Shown here in pieces: positions 8,104 through 15,990 of a stretch of 47,951 bases of DNA. Position 1 is the stretch's first letter. The number at the start of each line of letters is the position of its first letter. The stretch spans positions 1 to 47,951 of the forward strand of contig CAYXWM010000013.1 of the NCBI GenBank assembly GCA_964468805.1. Reading direction: 5' to 3'. A program made the translations under genes and the position numbers. This DNA is from CAYXWM01 sp964468805 (GTDB lineage: Bacteria; Bacillota; Clostridia; Lachnospirales; WRBF01). The notes under the pieces are model-generated. The model did not search any database and was not told the origin of the DNA. It saw only the letters and a program-made list of their open reading frames with translations.

Positions 8104-9072
8104 ATGTTTTTTAATACTCAGTTGGCTGATTTAATAGTGCCGGAATTGTTTGATCCCTTTGTTTTAAACTCGATTTTATCCGTATCTCCGCTTGTGAAAT
8201 CCGGGATAGTTTCCAATCTGCCTGTTTTTGACAAGTTGGCTTCCCAACCCACGGATGTTGTTAAAATTCCCTTTTTTCAAGAGCTTACGGGCGATTCGGA
8301 ACAAATCGCCGAAGGTGTGTCTCTCACAGCAGACAATATCACCCCGGGTATAGACAGGGCACCCATAATCAGAAGGGCAAAAATGTGGTCCTCCACGGAT
8401 TTAACATCGGCAATGACCGGGGCAGACCCCATGGCTGCCATCGGAGAATTGGTAGCAAGATTCTGGGTAAAAGATATGCAAAAGGAACTTATAAATATTT
8501 TGAACGGTGCCTTTGCTTCGGACAGCATGGCTTCCAATGTTTTGGATATCAGCAAAGCCAACGCAACAAGCTGGTCAGGCGCTGCATTTATTGATGCCCA
8601 ACAACTGCTGGGTGATGCACAGGAAACCCTTTCTGCTGTTCTGATGCACAGCAAGACCAAGGCATATTTGAAGAAATGCAACTTACTGGACGAGATTCGT
8701 CCTTCCGATAACCCCGGCTTTGACTCCTACCAAGGGGTAAGAGTAATAGTTGACGACGATTGTCCCGTTTCTTCGGGAGTATATACTTCTTATCTTTTCG
8801 GTGAAGGAGCCGTAGCTTTGGGTAACGGTAGCCCGGTAGGTTTTGTTCCCTCAGAGGTTGACCGGGACAGAAAAAAAGGATCCGGCGTGGATTTCTTGAT
8901 AAGCCGGAAAAATTTTATACTCCATCCCAGAGGAATAAGGTTTTTAAATACTCAAGTAGCCAAGGAAGAAGGTCCTTCCAGAGAGGAATTGGCTTTACCC
9001 GAAAACTGGGCAAGAGTTTATGAACCCAAACAAATACGCATAGTGAAGTTTGTACATAAAATAGAAGCTTAA
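8104..9072 (+). CDS. Phage major capsid protein
   Basis: The 322-residue protein is placed and sized as a major coat subunit. It has the pattern of the phage coat family found beside SPP1-like portals: an N-terminal NTQLADLIVPELFDPFV, then LVKSGIV, a VVKIPFFQELTGDSEQI beta-rich segment, and PIIRRAKMWSSTDLTSAMTG. Near the end IRFLNTQVA precedes an NWARVY strand typical of HK97-fold coats. ATG 8104 follows TAGGAGGAATGTT; an earlier in-frame start at 8023 has no ribosome binding site and is rejected. It would form the head shell over the scaffold. Confidence 0.85.
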   Translation: MFFNTQLADLIVPELFDPFVLNSILSVSPLVKSGIVSNLPVFDKLASQPTDVVKIPFFQELTGDSEQIAEGVSLTADNITPGIDRAPIIRRAKMWSSTDLTSAMTGADPMAAIGELVARFWVKDMQKELINILNGAFASDSMASNVLDISKANATSWSGAAFIDAQQLLGDAQETLSAVLMHSKTKAYLKKCNLLDEIRPSDNPGFDSYQGVRVIVDDDCPVSSGVYTSYLFGEGAVALGNGSPVGFVPSEVDRDRKKGSGVDFLISRKNFILHPRGIRFLNTQVAKEEGPSREELALPENWARVYEPKQIRIVKFVHKIEA

Positions 9073-9118
9073 TAATTTAACTTGATTATACCCGGTAAAT
9101 TTCCGAAAGGAGGTTATT

Positions 9119-9400
9119 ATGACTCAAGCGGAAATGATTGATGAATTAAAAAAGAACCTGCGTGAGGAAAGCTCACCTTTTTTCAGCGATGAGGAACTTT
9201 TACATATTCTTAAAAATTGCAGATTTGACGTATGCTCGGCTACTTACGACTGTTTGTTAAAAAAAGCGGAAGATGATTCGGTTACTTTACCCTCCGGATT
9301 AACCGTACCCAACAACAAGGGGTATTGGTTAAGGCTGGCCAGGAGATACAGGCATAACAAGGCCGGTATTATAAAAAGGAGTGACGAGTATTGTCGTTAA
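9119..9400 (+). CDS. Head-tail connector protein, gp15-like
   Basis: This 93-residue helical protein follows the capsid gene and resembles the small adaptor proteins (SPP1 gp15 type) that bind below the portal: an N-terminal LKKNLREESSPFFSDEEL helix pair and a C-terminal LARRYRHNKAGIIKRSDEY. Start ATG with AAAGGAGG upstream. Its 3' end overlaps the next gene by ten bases, consistent with coupled translation. The assignment rests mainly on position and size. Confidence 0.65.
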   Translation: MTQAEMIDELKKNLREESSPFFSDEELLHILKNCRFDVCSATYDCLLKKAEDDSVTLPSGLTVPNNKGYWLRLARRYRHNKAGIIKRSDEYCR

Positions 9401-9753
9401 AAACACACTCTTTTCGAAGAAAACTGGCTAATGCCTTAAAAAAGGCACCTGTTACAGTAAGTGTTTACAGAAAAAATGAAGAGGGCGAAAGTTCCCAAGA
9501 CGAAATATTCGTATCCGAAATTTTGGGGCATTTTTATAAGCCCAGAAAACGCCACATTCCTTTTTCTTTCAATGACTTGGGCATGAATACAACTAGACAT
9601 TTTGATAAGTTTATTACTGTTGTAGACGAAAATTCACAGAACATCAAGGTTTGGGATTATTTCAGACATCAGGGGATAACTTATCAAATTACGGACTTGG
9701 GCGAGTATTTCGATGTTTACATGGATTTTTCACTGGAAAGGACAGAGTGCTGA
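9391..9753 (+). CDS. Head completion (stopper) protein, gp16-like
   Basis: This 120-residue protein starts at TTG 9391 inside the end of the preceding gene, with AAGGAGTGA as ribosome binding site. It is beta-rich, with GHFYKPRK, DKFITVVDENSQNIKVWDY and a HQGITYQITDLG segment, consistent with head-tail stopper proteins that close the portal channel until tail attachment. The role is inferred from order (capsid, adaptor, stopper, completion, terminator). Confidence 0.6.
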   Translation: MSLKTHSFRRKLANALKKAPVTVSVYRKNEEGESSQDEIFVSEILGHFYKPRKRHIPFSFNDLGMNTTRHFDKFITVVDENSQNIKVWDYFRHQGITYQITDLGEYFDVYMDFSLERTEC

Positions 9754-9770
9754 TTTCCGGGAGGTAATTT

Positions 9771-10097
9771 ATGTTGGAATTTTTCTTTGCCGAATTTGAG
9801 GAGGGCATAGGAAAGCTTGCCGGTGACCTGACACAAAGCTTGACGCCTTTGGGAGAAAACCTGGCGGACGGATTTAAAAGCTATGCAAAGGCTAATGCCC
9901 CATGGACAGACAGAACAGGCGGGTTAAGAAGAAGCATAGACAGCGTTTTTATAGTCAATAAAGATATGCTTCAAGTTATTTTGTTTGACGATGAACCATA
10001 TGGAGTTTTTCTCGAGTTATGTTTTGAAAAAAGGTATGCTATTCTTATGCCCACAGTAGAGTTACTCTCGGCTGATATTCTAAATAATTCTTTTTGA
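9771..10097 (+). CDS. HK97 gp10-like tail completion protein
   Basis: The 108-residue product has the HK97 gp10/minor-capsid signature: a helical N-terminus, KSYAKANAPWTDRTGGLRRSI with its RTGxLRxSI motif, and YGVFLELCFEKRYAILMP, where these proteins commonly read YxxxLExG. These proteins sit at the head-tail joint. ATG 9771 is preceded by GGGAGGT. Confidence 0.75.
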   Translation: MLEFFFAEFEEGIGKLAGDLTQSLTPLGENLADGFKSYAKANAPWTDRTGGLRRSIDSVFIVNKDMLQVILFDDEPYGVFLELCFEKRYAILMPTVELLSADILNNSF

Positions 10098-10170
10098 GGA
10101 GAGGTTGACGAATACCATTATCTCATGTAATTATCTCCCTCGGTTTATTGTTATTAGAAAGGGGTGCTGT

Positions 10171-10518
10171 GTGTACGAAAAAATCAGCAGATTTTTGCAA
10201 GAAAAGGGTTTTGAAGTTTATTCTGTAGGAGAGCATAAGGGTTTTTGCAAAACTCCTTATCTTGTAATTAAGGATAAGGGTCAAAAGCCGTACTCAAAGA
10301 CAAACGTAAACTTTCAAGACTACGAAATTATCGTTTTTTATCCCTTCGGTACTTTCTTTCAGGTTCAACCCTTCATTAATCAGGTCGTGGAAACTCTCTC
10401 CCAACTGCCTTTCCTCAAATATTCCCAAAATCAAACGCCTACTGTTATAGACCCGGAAGTTCGAGCCTATACCACAAGTCTTACTTATACCGTTTACAAA
10501 CAGTGCCAAAATCCGTAA
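10171..10518 (+). CDS. Probable tail terminator protein
   Basis: GTG 10171 is chosen as start because AAAGGGG lies at 10158-10164; the frame is open further upstream to 10105 but without a ribosome binding site. The 115-residue protein (YEKISRFLQEKGFEVY, YLVIKDKG, YEIIVFYPFGTFFQVQPFINQVVE) has the alternating helix-strand pattern of tail terminators of the SPP1 gp17/lambda gpU kind that cap the tail tube. It lies directly before the tube gene, as expected. Confidence 0.65.
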   Translation: MYEKISRFLQEKGFEVYSVGEHKGFCKTPYLVIKDKGQKPYSKTNVNFQDYEIIVFYPFGTFFQVQPFINQVVETLSQLPFLKYSQNQTPTVIDPEVRAYTTSLTYTVYKQCQNP

Positions 10519-10557
10519 ATGGAATTTTAGCAACTTTAAATTGTATAGGAGGTTTAA

Positions 10558-11106
10558 ATGGAAAATGTAATACAAAAGGCATTAACCGGCGTGGCTTTGG
10601 TTGTTTTAACCGATAAAAGCGGGAAAAGATACTCGTTTTCAACGGCAACCAAGGCAAATGCTAAGGTTTTGATAGAAGCAGGCAAAAAAAGCGAGTTAAT
10701 AATTAAGGGCGTACTTAAGGCACAAAAAAAATTCGACTCCACCATAAAAGGGGTAGATGTAGAGTTTCAAGACAATATGTTTCTTCCGGAAGTGGTTGCT
10801 TTGTTGCAGGGCGGAACGGTAATAAAGGATGAGGACGGTAATTTTCTTTCCTATACTCCCGTTGTAGCCGGTGAGGCTCCCAACTTGGACAGTTTTTCTG
10901 TAGATATTTATACGGAGGAAACTGATACAAGCGGAGAAATTTTACGTTATGTCAGGTTAAGTTTACCAAACGGCAAGGGAGAACCCGTTGAACTGGGTTT
11001 CGAGGACGATAAATTCTTTTCCGTAAAATATGTAATTAAAACTTCTCCGCCTTCCGGTTTGCCGCCCTATGTTATAGAAACTGTTGATCAACTGCCGGTA
11101 GTTTAG
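10558..11106 (+). CDS. Probable major tail (tube) protein
   Basis: This 182-residue protein with an excellent AGGAGG site occupies the position of the tube gene, between the tail terminator and the tail assembly chaperone. It is beta-rich and contains GKRYSFSTATKANAKVLIEAGK, VEFQDNMFLPEVVALLQGG and a DEDGNFLSYTPVV hairpin, as in clostridial phage tail tube proteins. Many copies stack to form the tube whose length is set by the tape measure. It is slightly short for the family. Confidence 0.7.
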   Translation: MENVIQKALTGVALVVLTDKSGKRYSFSTATKANAKVLIEAGKKSELIIKGVLKAQKKFDSTIKGVDVEFQDNMFLPEVVALLQGGTVIKDEDGNFLSYTPVVAGEAPNLDSFSVDIYTEETDTSGEILRYVRLSLPNGKGEPVELGFEDDKFFSVKYVIKTSPPSGLPPYVIETVDQLPVV

Positions 11107-11113
11107 GTATTTA

Positions 11114-11226
11114 ATACTATTTCTTAGCTGATGTATAGATATAGTTGCTACCGTTTGTAAGCGTTCACTCACTTCATTTTCACAATTATTCAAACAAATA
11201 TATCTATATTTAAAATGAAATAGTAT
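11114..11226. repeat. Palindromic element in the tail module
   Basis: This 113-base spacer element starts with ATACTATTTC and ends with GAAATAGTAT, a perfect 10-base inverted repeat; inside it TATAGATATA and TATATCTATA form a second inverted pair. It holds no reading frame. The ends resemble those of the larger palindromic family (ATACTGATTTC), but the core differs, so it may be a diverged relative or a separate element. Confidence 0.6.
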
Positions 11227-11237
11227 AAGGAGGTTTT

Positions 11238-11639
11238 ATGGAAAAGGATGTTATTGAAAGATTAAAAAGCTACGCAGAAGGCGAGAGGGTTGAATTATCA
11301 CCATTTACGGGAAATGAACCATTTACGGTACGCCTTAAAAGACCGTCCTTGTTGCAAATGGCATCAGCCGGCTGTATTCCTAACCCTCTGCTTGGAGTTG
11401 CACAGGAAGTTTTTCTAAAGGGAAACCTTGCTCAATCCGGGATAAATCTTACGGATATTGGGGATTTGCTTATTCTTATTGCGAGGAATGCTCTTGTGGA
11501 ACCGACTTTTCAAGAATTGGAGGACTGCAATTTAAGCTTAACGGATTTGCAGTTAATTGAAATCTTTAACTATACGCAAACGGGTGTAAAGTCGCTGGAG
11601 AATTTTCGTAAGGTCAAAGCAGATAGTCAGAGTGATTGA
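11238..11639 (+). CDS. Tail assembly chaperone, first part (gpG-like)
   Basis: The 133-residue protein lies between the tube and tape measure genes, where siphoviruses encode two overlapping chaperones that keep the tape measure soluble and recruit tube subunits. It contains FTVRLKRPSLLQMASAGCIPNPLL, a pattern (RPS followed by a small helix and PNPLL) seen in Firmicute tail chaperones, and ends with an acidic helical tail. ATG 11238 has AAGGAGG. The following small frame at 11632-11799 overlaps its last codons, as in gpG/gpGT pairs. Confidence 0.75.
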   Translation: MEKDVIERLKSYAEGERVELSPFTGNEPFTVRLKRPSLLQMASAGCIPNPLLGVAQEVFLKGNLAQSGINLTDIGDLLILIARNALVEPTFQELEDCNLSLTDLQLIEIFNYTQTGVKSLENFRKVKADSQSD

Positions 11640-11799
11640 TTTATCACGTTTATATTCGGTAAGACCCAGCGAAATTATGCGGGTTACGGATTCATATACA
11701 GCGTTTTGCTTGGATGAGGTCTGCTTGTTTATTGCAGGAGCAGGCAAGGACAGTAAGAATTCGGGAGACTTAATCCAATACTTGCGAGAATTAAAATAA
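11632..11799 (+). CDS. Tail assembly chaperone, second part (gpT/gp14-like), in the +1 frame
   Basis: This 55-residue frame reads VIDLSRLYSVRPSEIMRV, then TDSYTAFCLDEVC, matching the conserved RPSEIxxxxDxYTAxCxDEAC pattern of the second tail chaperone in many Firmicute siphoviruses. It is in the +1 frame relative to the preceding gene; the shared open window runs from 11590 to 11636. GTG 11632 could start it but lacks a good ribosome binding site, so it is made either by coupling at the overlapping stop or by a +1 (or -2) ribosomal frameshift that yields a fused protein. Translation mode is inference; the coding nature is well supported. Confidence 0.7.
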   Translation: MIDLSRLYSVRPSEIMRVTDSYTAFCLDEVCLFIAGAGKDSKNSGDLIQYLRELK

Positions 11800-11887
11800 T
11801 TACAAACATATTAACTAGATTTGTTAAATGGAATTGGGGAAACTTGGTTTCCCCAAGTTCTTACGAAAAATGCAAAGGAGGCTTGAT

Positions 11888-12946
11888 TTGTCACTAAGTA
11901 TAGGAAATGTATCAGCCTCGTTAACCCTTGATATAAGCGGTTATTCGGCAAATTTAAATTCCGCTTTGGCTGAAATGAAGGGGTTTATGGGAAATTGTGC
12001 GCTATTAAGCGTAAACCTTCAAAATTTGGGCAGTGCTTTTGTTGAAGCCGGAAATCAGTCTGTTTTGATGAACCAAAAAATAAAGGAAGGAATAGCTGCC
12101 TTGTCGGCTATTCAAAAGAGTGCTTATGCTGAAGATTTAAAAGCTTTTTCAGGGTCAACAGCACAAAAATATGCTCTGTTTAATCAAGAAGCCTCGGGTA
12201 TGTCTGAAACAGTAAATAAGCTGTACTCATCCTTTATTCAGGCCTATAAAAACGAATATTCCGTGTTTGCAACCTACGAAAAGAACAAAACCACCACTTT
12301 CAAGACTGAACTGAAAAACAGGGAAAAGGATCTTAATACATCTATGCAACAAATGATTTCAACTTTGTCCGGATACGTAGGCAACTTCCTTTCCTTGGGT
12401 ACAGCGTATGGACAGGCCTTGCTAAATGGAATATTATCAACCAAATCAGCTATTATGAGCTATCTTGACTCAGTATCGCGAGCTTACAGGTCAGTTACCA
12501 ACGGTTCACCAACATCTGCAAACGCAAATTCCGGCTCAGGTTCTTATACCGCCTACAGTCGAATGAATGCTTATGCAACAGATGACTATAAAGAAAAGAA
12601 TGGCATTATTGCCTACTCTCAGGAAGGGTCTGAAGATCCGGGTAATATGCCCGTTGTTTTTTCAGGGCCGATTTTACAGGAAAAAAACGTGGATTATATT
12701 AATAATGCGGTAGCTTCCGCCGAGTATTCTTTTAATTTCCACAATCTTAATCAAGGCGGTATTGAAGAAAATGTGCCTAAGTTTGATTATGACAGGCTGG
12801 CAAAGGCTATAGGAAATGAGCTTGCTTCCGTAATAAAGCCGGCTGTGGTATACAATCCGGTTTATAACAGCCCAAAAGAGTTGTCGTTAAGTGAAATTAA
12901 AAAACAGGATACATTAAATATGCGTCGCTTGGGTTTTAATTTTTAA
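11888..12946 (+). CDS. Short tail tape measure protein
   Basis: TTG 11888 is the start, seven bases after AAAGGAGG. The 352-residue protein is helix-rich, begins SLSIGNVSASLTLDISGYS (a DISGY-type opening common in tape measures), and ends with a tape-measure-like tail, PKELSLSEIKKQDTLNMRRLGF. Its middle (residues 60-180) looks like continuous amphipathic helix. Tape measures set tail length at about 1.5 angstrom per residue, so this one would give a tail of only about 50 nm; siphovirus proteins commonly have 600-1500 residues. No lytic transglycosylase or peptidase insertion is present. Confidence 0.8.
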   Translation: MSLSIGNVSASLTLDISGYSANLNSALAEMKGFMGNCALLSVNLQNLGSAFVEAGNQSVLMNQKIKEGIAALSAIQKSAYAEDLKAFSGSTAQKYALFNQEASGMSETVNKLYSSFIQAYKNEYSVFATYEKNKTTTFKTELKNREKDLNTSMQQMISTLSGYVGNFLSLGTAYGQALLNGILSTKSAIMSYLDSVSRAYRSVTNGSPTSANANSGSGSYTAYSRMNAYATDDYKEKNGIIAYSQEGSEDPGNMPVVFSGPILQEKNVDYINNAVASAEYSFNFHNLNQGGIEENVPKFDYDRLAKAIGNELASVIKPAVVYNPVYNSPKELSLSEIKKQDTLNMRRLGFNF

Positions 12947-12957
12947 GTCAGCTTGAT

Positions 12958-13053
12958 TATACTGATTCCGGATAAGCCGAATGACAAAAATAATCATTTT
13001 TTCCTTGAATTGCAGGGAAATTTTTGTCCTCTCTTTAAAATGAAATCAGTATA
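12958..13053 (-). repeat. Palindromic MITE-like repeat, copy 1 (inside the phage-like cluster, reversed)
   Basis: The 96-base element has ends TATACTGATT and AATCAGTATA and an internal long inverted repeat around GACAAAAATAAT and ATTTTTGTCC. Its loop CCTTGAATTGC matches the reverse complement of the loop of the other copies (CCAACGGTTCAAGG), so it lies in the opposite orientation. It fills the 151-base spacer between the tape measure and distal tail genes without touching either. Confidence 0.8.
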
Positions 13054-13097
13054 TATCCACAGATTATTTAAGGATTTCCAAGACCGGAGATGATAGA

Positions 13098-13973
13098 ATG
13101 CTTAGCCTAACTTATACCAATAAAGTTATGAATACAACTTTGGAGTTTGGAAATAATGCACCCTTGTTTTTTTTAAGCCAAAAGGGTATGGACAGTACGG
13201 AAATCGAAACTTTGGCTGTGAAGTCACCCATGCAATTGGGTAAGACTTTAACAGAAATTACTGCAAACGAGCGTTTGGTAACAATTAAGGCTTGTTTGGT
13301 TACGGATAGTTTAGCAGATGAAGAAGCATTAAGGAAAAAGATTATTTCATGCTTAAATCCCTTGCATACTGCAGAATTGACTATACAGGGAGAGAGTTTC
13401 CGTAGGAAATTTTCCGATATTCACGTTATTCAGGGTCCGGTATTTGATGACAAGGATTACAACACACCGGACGGAATCCTGTATTTTGATTTTACCCTTT
13501 GTGCTCCTTCGGTGTTTTTGGAAGATGCAGAAGCTTATTCATTTTCTTTATACGAAGTAATTCCCGGTTTTTCGTTTGAGTTGGTTTTTGATGGGGATAT
13601 TTGTTTCGGGGATATTTCGGGAAGTACGGAAAGGTTGAATAATAAAGGGGATATAGATGCACCTTTGATTATTCAAATCCCGGGGCCTGTGCAAACACCC
13701 ATGCTTACCAATCTAACCACCGGAGAATTTATTAAAATTTATTCACCTATCTATGCAAATGAAAAAATGACTATAAATACAGCCTTTGGCAATAAATCGG
13801 TAATTATTACGGATGACAGAGGATTTTCAAGAAATGCATTTAATTATATAGACTTAAAAAGCACATTTTTCATGCTCAGACCGGGAGAAAATGTATTGCA
13901 GTTTCAAGCCGAAGTGGGAAACAGCAATGCCGCTGTTGATATAAGTTTTAAGACCCTATTCTTGGGAATTTAA
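13098..13973 (+). CDS. Distal tail protein (Dit, sipho_tail family)
   Basis: The 291-residue protein follows the tape measure and has the organisation of distal tail proteins: an N-terminal tube-like domain with PLFFLSQKGMDSTEIET, ITANERLVTIKACLV and LNPLHTAELTIQGESFRRKFSDIHV, and a C-terminal galectin-like domain with DAPLIIQIPGPVQTP, FGNKSVIITD and MLRPGENVLQF. It forms the hexameric hub joining tube to baseplate. Motifs and length fit the family well. ATG 13098 has GGAGATG upstream. Confidence 0.85.
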   Translation: MLSLTYTNKVMNTTLEFGNNAPLFFLSQKGMDSTEIETLAVKSPMQLGKTLTEITANERLVTIKACLVTDSLADEEALRKKIISCLNPLHTAELTIQGESFRRKFSDIHVIQGPVFDDKDYNTPDGILYFDFTLCAPSVFLEDAEAYSFSLYEVIPGFSFELVFDGDICFGDISGSTERLNNKGDIDAPLIIQIPGPVQTPMLTNLTTGEFIKIYSPIYANEKMTINTAFGNKSVIITDDRGFSRNAFNYIDLKSTFFMLRPGENVLQFQAEVGNSNAAVDISFKTLFLGI

Positions 13974-13995
13974 AAATTGGAAAGGAGGAAGTTCT

Positions 13996-14904
13996 ATCGC
14001 TGAATGGAGTTGCTTTTTTGACAGTTACAACAATGACAGGAGATATACCGCCGCACAATTTGCGGAACCTTTCGCAAATTTAATCGGAAACGGAATATTT
14101 CAAGGGGGCAATAATTTAAAAGTATCTGTATATGATTGTATGGATATACAGATTGCAACTGGTAAGGCATACATCAACGGATATTATTATGTTAATAGGG
14201 ATGCTCCCATAACGCTTTCTCTCGAACCGTCTCATCTTACCAAGCCTCGTATTGATACCGTGGTTTTACGACTGGATTTAAATAATTCCGTTCGTTCAGT
14301 ATCGGTTAAAATAAAAACAGGTAAAATAGCAGACATTCCCCAACCGCCGTCTTTGGACAGAAATACTGCCGTCTGGGAATTGGGGCTGGCTCATATACGA
14401 ATTAATCCCGGGGCAACTCAAGTTTTGCAAAGCAACATAACCGATCTTAGACTAAGTTCCTCGTTCTGCGGAGTAGTTGCCGCATTGATAACACAGCCGG
14501 ATTTGACTGATATATTTAATCAATACCAAAGTAAATATAACGAAGTTGAAACAAGTTGGGATGCTTTTACTGTTTTTACCGAGAGTAAATGGGCAAGTTT
14601 TGCATCGGAATATTTGGGTTGGTTTAATCAGATTAAGGCTGAATTGTACAGCACTGTAAGTACCGATTTTGATGATTGGTCTAGACGTCCCGGATACAGA
14701 AAGGTAACTGTTTTTAGCTCAACCGATGGCAGCGTTACAGAAACTTTAGAGAATTGCCTAAATTCTACCGTATTGGCTGTCAGAAAAACGGAATTTCCCA
14801 ATAATACAACTATAACAGAAAATCTATCCTTCACCCAACCTGAATTGTCCGTTAAGAAAACCACAGTATTTTTAGGTGATTCAATAAGGGAAACCTATGA
14901 GTAG
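13996..14904 (+). CDS. Baseplate/receptor-binding-type tail protein with an apparent ATC start
   Basis: The reading frame begins with AEWSCFFDS, NDRRYTAAQFAEPFANLIGNG, then a TGKAYINGYYY segment that is characteristic of N-termini of Firmicute siphophage baseplate proteins. The only canonical in-frame start (ATG 14140) would remove about 48 conserved residues and has no ribosome binding site. By contrast AAAGGAGG (13981-13988) stands seven bases before an ATC at 13996-13998. The 302-residue protein therefore either uses a very rare ATC start or has lost its ATG by one substitution. The frame upstream has no ATG, GTG or TTG back to a stop at 13942. Confidence 0.7.
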   Translation: MAEWSCFFDSYNNDRRYTAAQFAEPFANLIGNGIFQGGNNLKVSVYDCMDIQIATGKAYINGYYYVNRDAPITLSLEPSHLTKPRIDTVVLRLDLNNSVRSVSVKIKTGKIADIPQPPSLDRNTAVWELGLAHIRINPGATQVLQSNITDLRLSSSFCGVVAALITQPDLTDIFNQYQSKYNEVETSWDAFTVFTESKWASFASEYLGWFNQIKAELYSTVSTDFDDWSRRPGYRKVTVFSSTDGSVTETLENCLNSTVLAVRKTEFPNNTTITENLSFTQPELSVKKTTVFLGDSIRETYE

Positions 14905-14912
14905 GTGTAGCT

Positions 14913-15986
14913 ATGATTAGAGTTTTGGACAGAGATTTTTCGTTTTTGGGTGAAGTGGACGACTTTGAGAATTTTATTTTTACTCAACGATTGCATTCTT
15001 ATGGCGAATTTGAGCTTTCTATAAATTCCGAAAAGAAAAACGCTCAATTGCTGACGCCGGAAAAGATTATTTATCTGGATTCCGGACGTGTGGGAATTAT
15101 AGGGTACAGCGAGGAGCAATTTTCACACAATAATAAAATTTTAACGGTAAAGGGATTTACGCCGGAGTTTTTCCTTACATACAGAATTACCGAACCTTTT
15201 CCCGGAGCGGATAATTGGAGTTATTCAGGCAGCGGAGAAACTGTTATCAAAAAATTGGTGGAATATAATTTGGGGCCGGATGCAAACCGAGCTTGCAGGA
15301 GGATACCCTATTTCCGTATTAAAAACAGCCTAAATAAAGGTAAATATATTTCTTTTGAAACCTGTTACAAAAAGTTAAACGAAGAAATTGCTTTATTGGC
15401 AGAGGAATGCGGATTGGGTATAAAAGCCGAATTTAACACTTCCCAAAAGTGCTTCGATTTTGATGTTATTTGCGGACGGGATTTAACGGCAGGACAGAAT
15501 ATCAATCCACCGATTATTTTTGCCCCGGAGTTTGACAATGTATTCGAGCAAACATATATTTACTCCGACTTGGACTTTAAAAACGTAGCAATTGCGGCAA
15601 GTAAAGGTGAAGGTACGGAGCGTACCATTGTTTCGGTTAATGATGCTGTTTCAGGCGACCAACGGAGAGAATTGTTTGCAGATGCAAAGTCCGTGGCACA
15701 GGAAGACGTTGAAAAATTGCAAACCTTGGCATTGGGAAAATTGGCGGAGCATCCAAAAATAATTTCTTTGGACGGCAAGATAAACCCCTACCATACAATG
15801 AAGTACGGAAAAGATTATCTAATCGGGGATACTGTAAATCTGAAATTTAAAAACATTATTCTTACATCGCAAATTACAGAAGTGACCGAATCTTGGGACA
15901 TAAAAAACGGATATTCCGTTGACTGTGTATTCGGCAACAAGGTACCGGATTTAATTTCAATTATTAAAAAGAATCTTAGGAGTTGA
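14913..15986 (+). CDS. ReqiPepy6 Gp37-like baseplate protein
   Basis: This 357-residue protein matches the siphovirus ReqiPepy6 Gp37-like family: it opens IRVLDRDFSFLGEVDDFENF, followed by RLHSYGEFELSI, IIYLDSGRVGIIGYSEE, VKGFTPEFFLTYRIT, and later AEECGLGIKAEF and YGKDYLIGDTVNL. These proteins are found at the tail tip, in the place of the tail-associated lysin or baseplate hub. The start ATG 14913 comes eight bases after the preceding gene, so the two are probably coupled. Confidence 0.82.
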   Translation: MIRVLDRDFSFLGEVDDFENFIFTQRLHSYGEFELSINSEKKNAQLLTPEKIIYLDSGRVGIIGYSEEQFSHNNKILTVKGFTPEFFLTYRITEPFPGADNWSYSGSGETVIKKLVEYNLGPDANRACRRIPYFRIKNSLNKGKYISFETCYKKLNEEIALLAEECGLGIKAEFNTSQKCFDFDVICGRDLTAGQNINPPIIFAPEFDNVFEQTYIYSDLDFKNVAIAASKGEGTERTIVSVNDAVSGDQRRELFADAKSVAQEDVEKLQTLALGKLAEHPKIISLDGKINPYHTMKYGKDYLIGDTVNLKFKNIILTSQITEVTESWDIKNGYSVDCVFGNKVPDLISIIKKNLRS

Positions 15987-15990
15987 TAAT

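Noticed and set aside
8277..8681. A 134-codon minus-strand frame within the capsid gene, and similar long antisense frames in the TPR and ATPase genes
   Set aside because: They lie within well-supported genes, have no ribosome binding sites and no recognisable motifs.
14140..14904. Start of the baseplate gene at ATG 14140
   Set aside because: It has no ribosome binding site and would drop conserved residues that are encoded in frame directly after a perfect site at 13981-13988.
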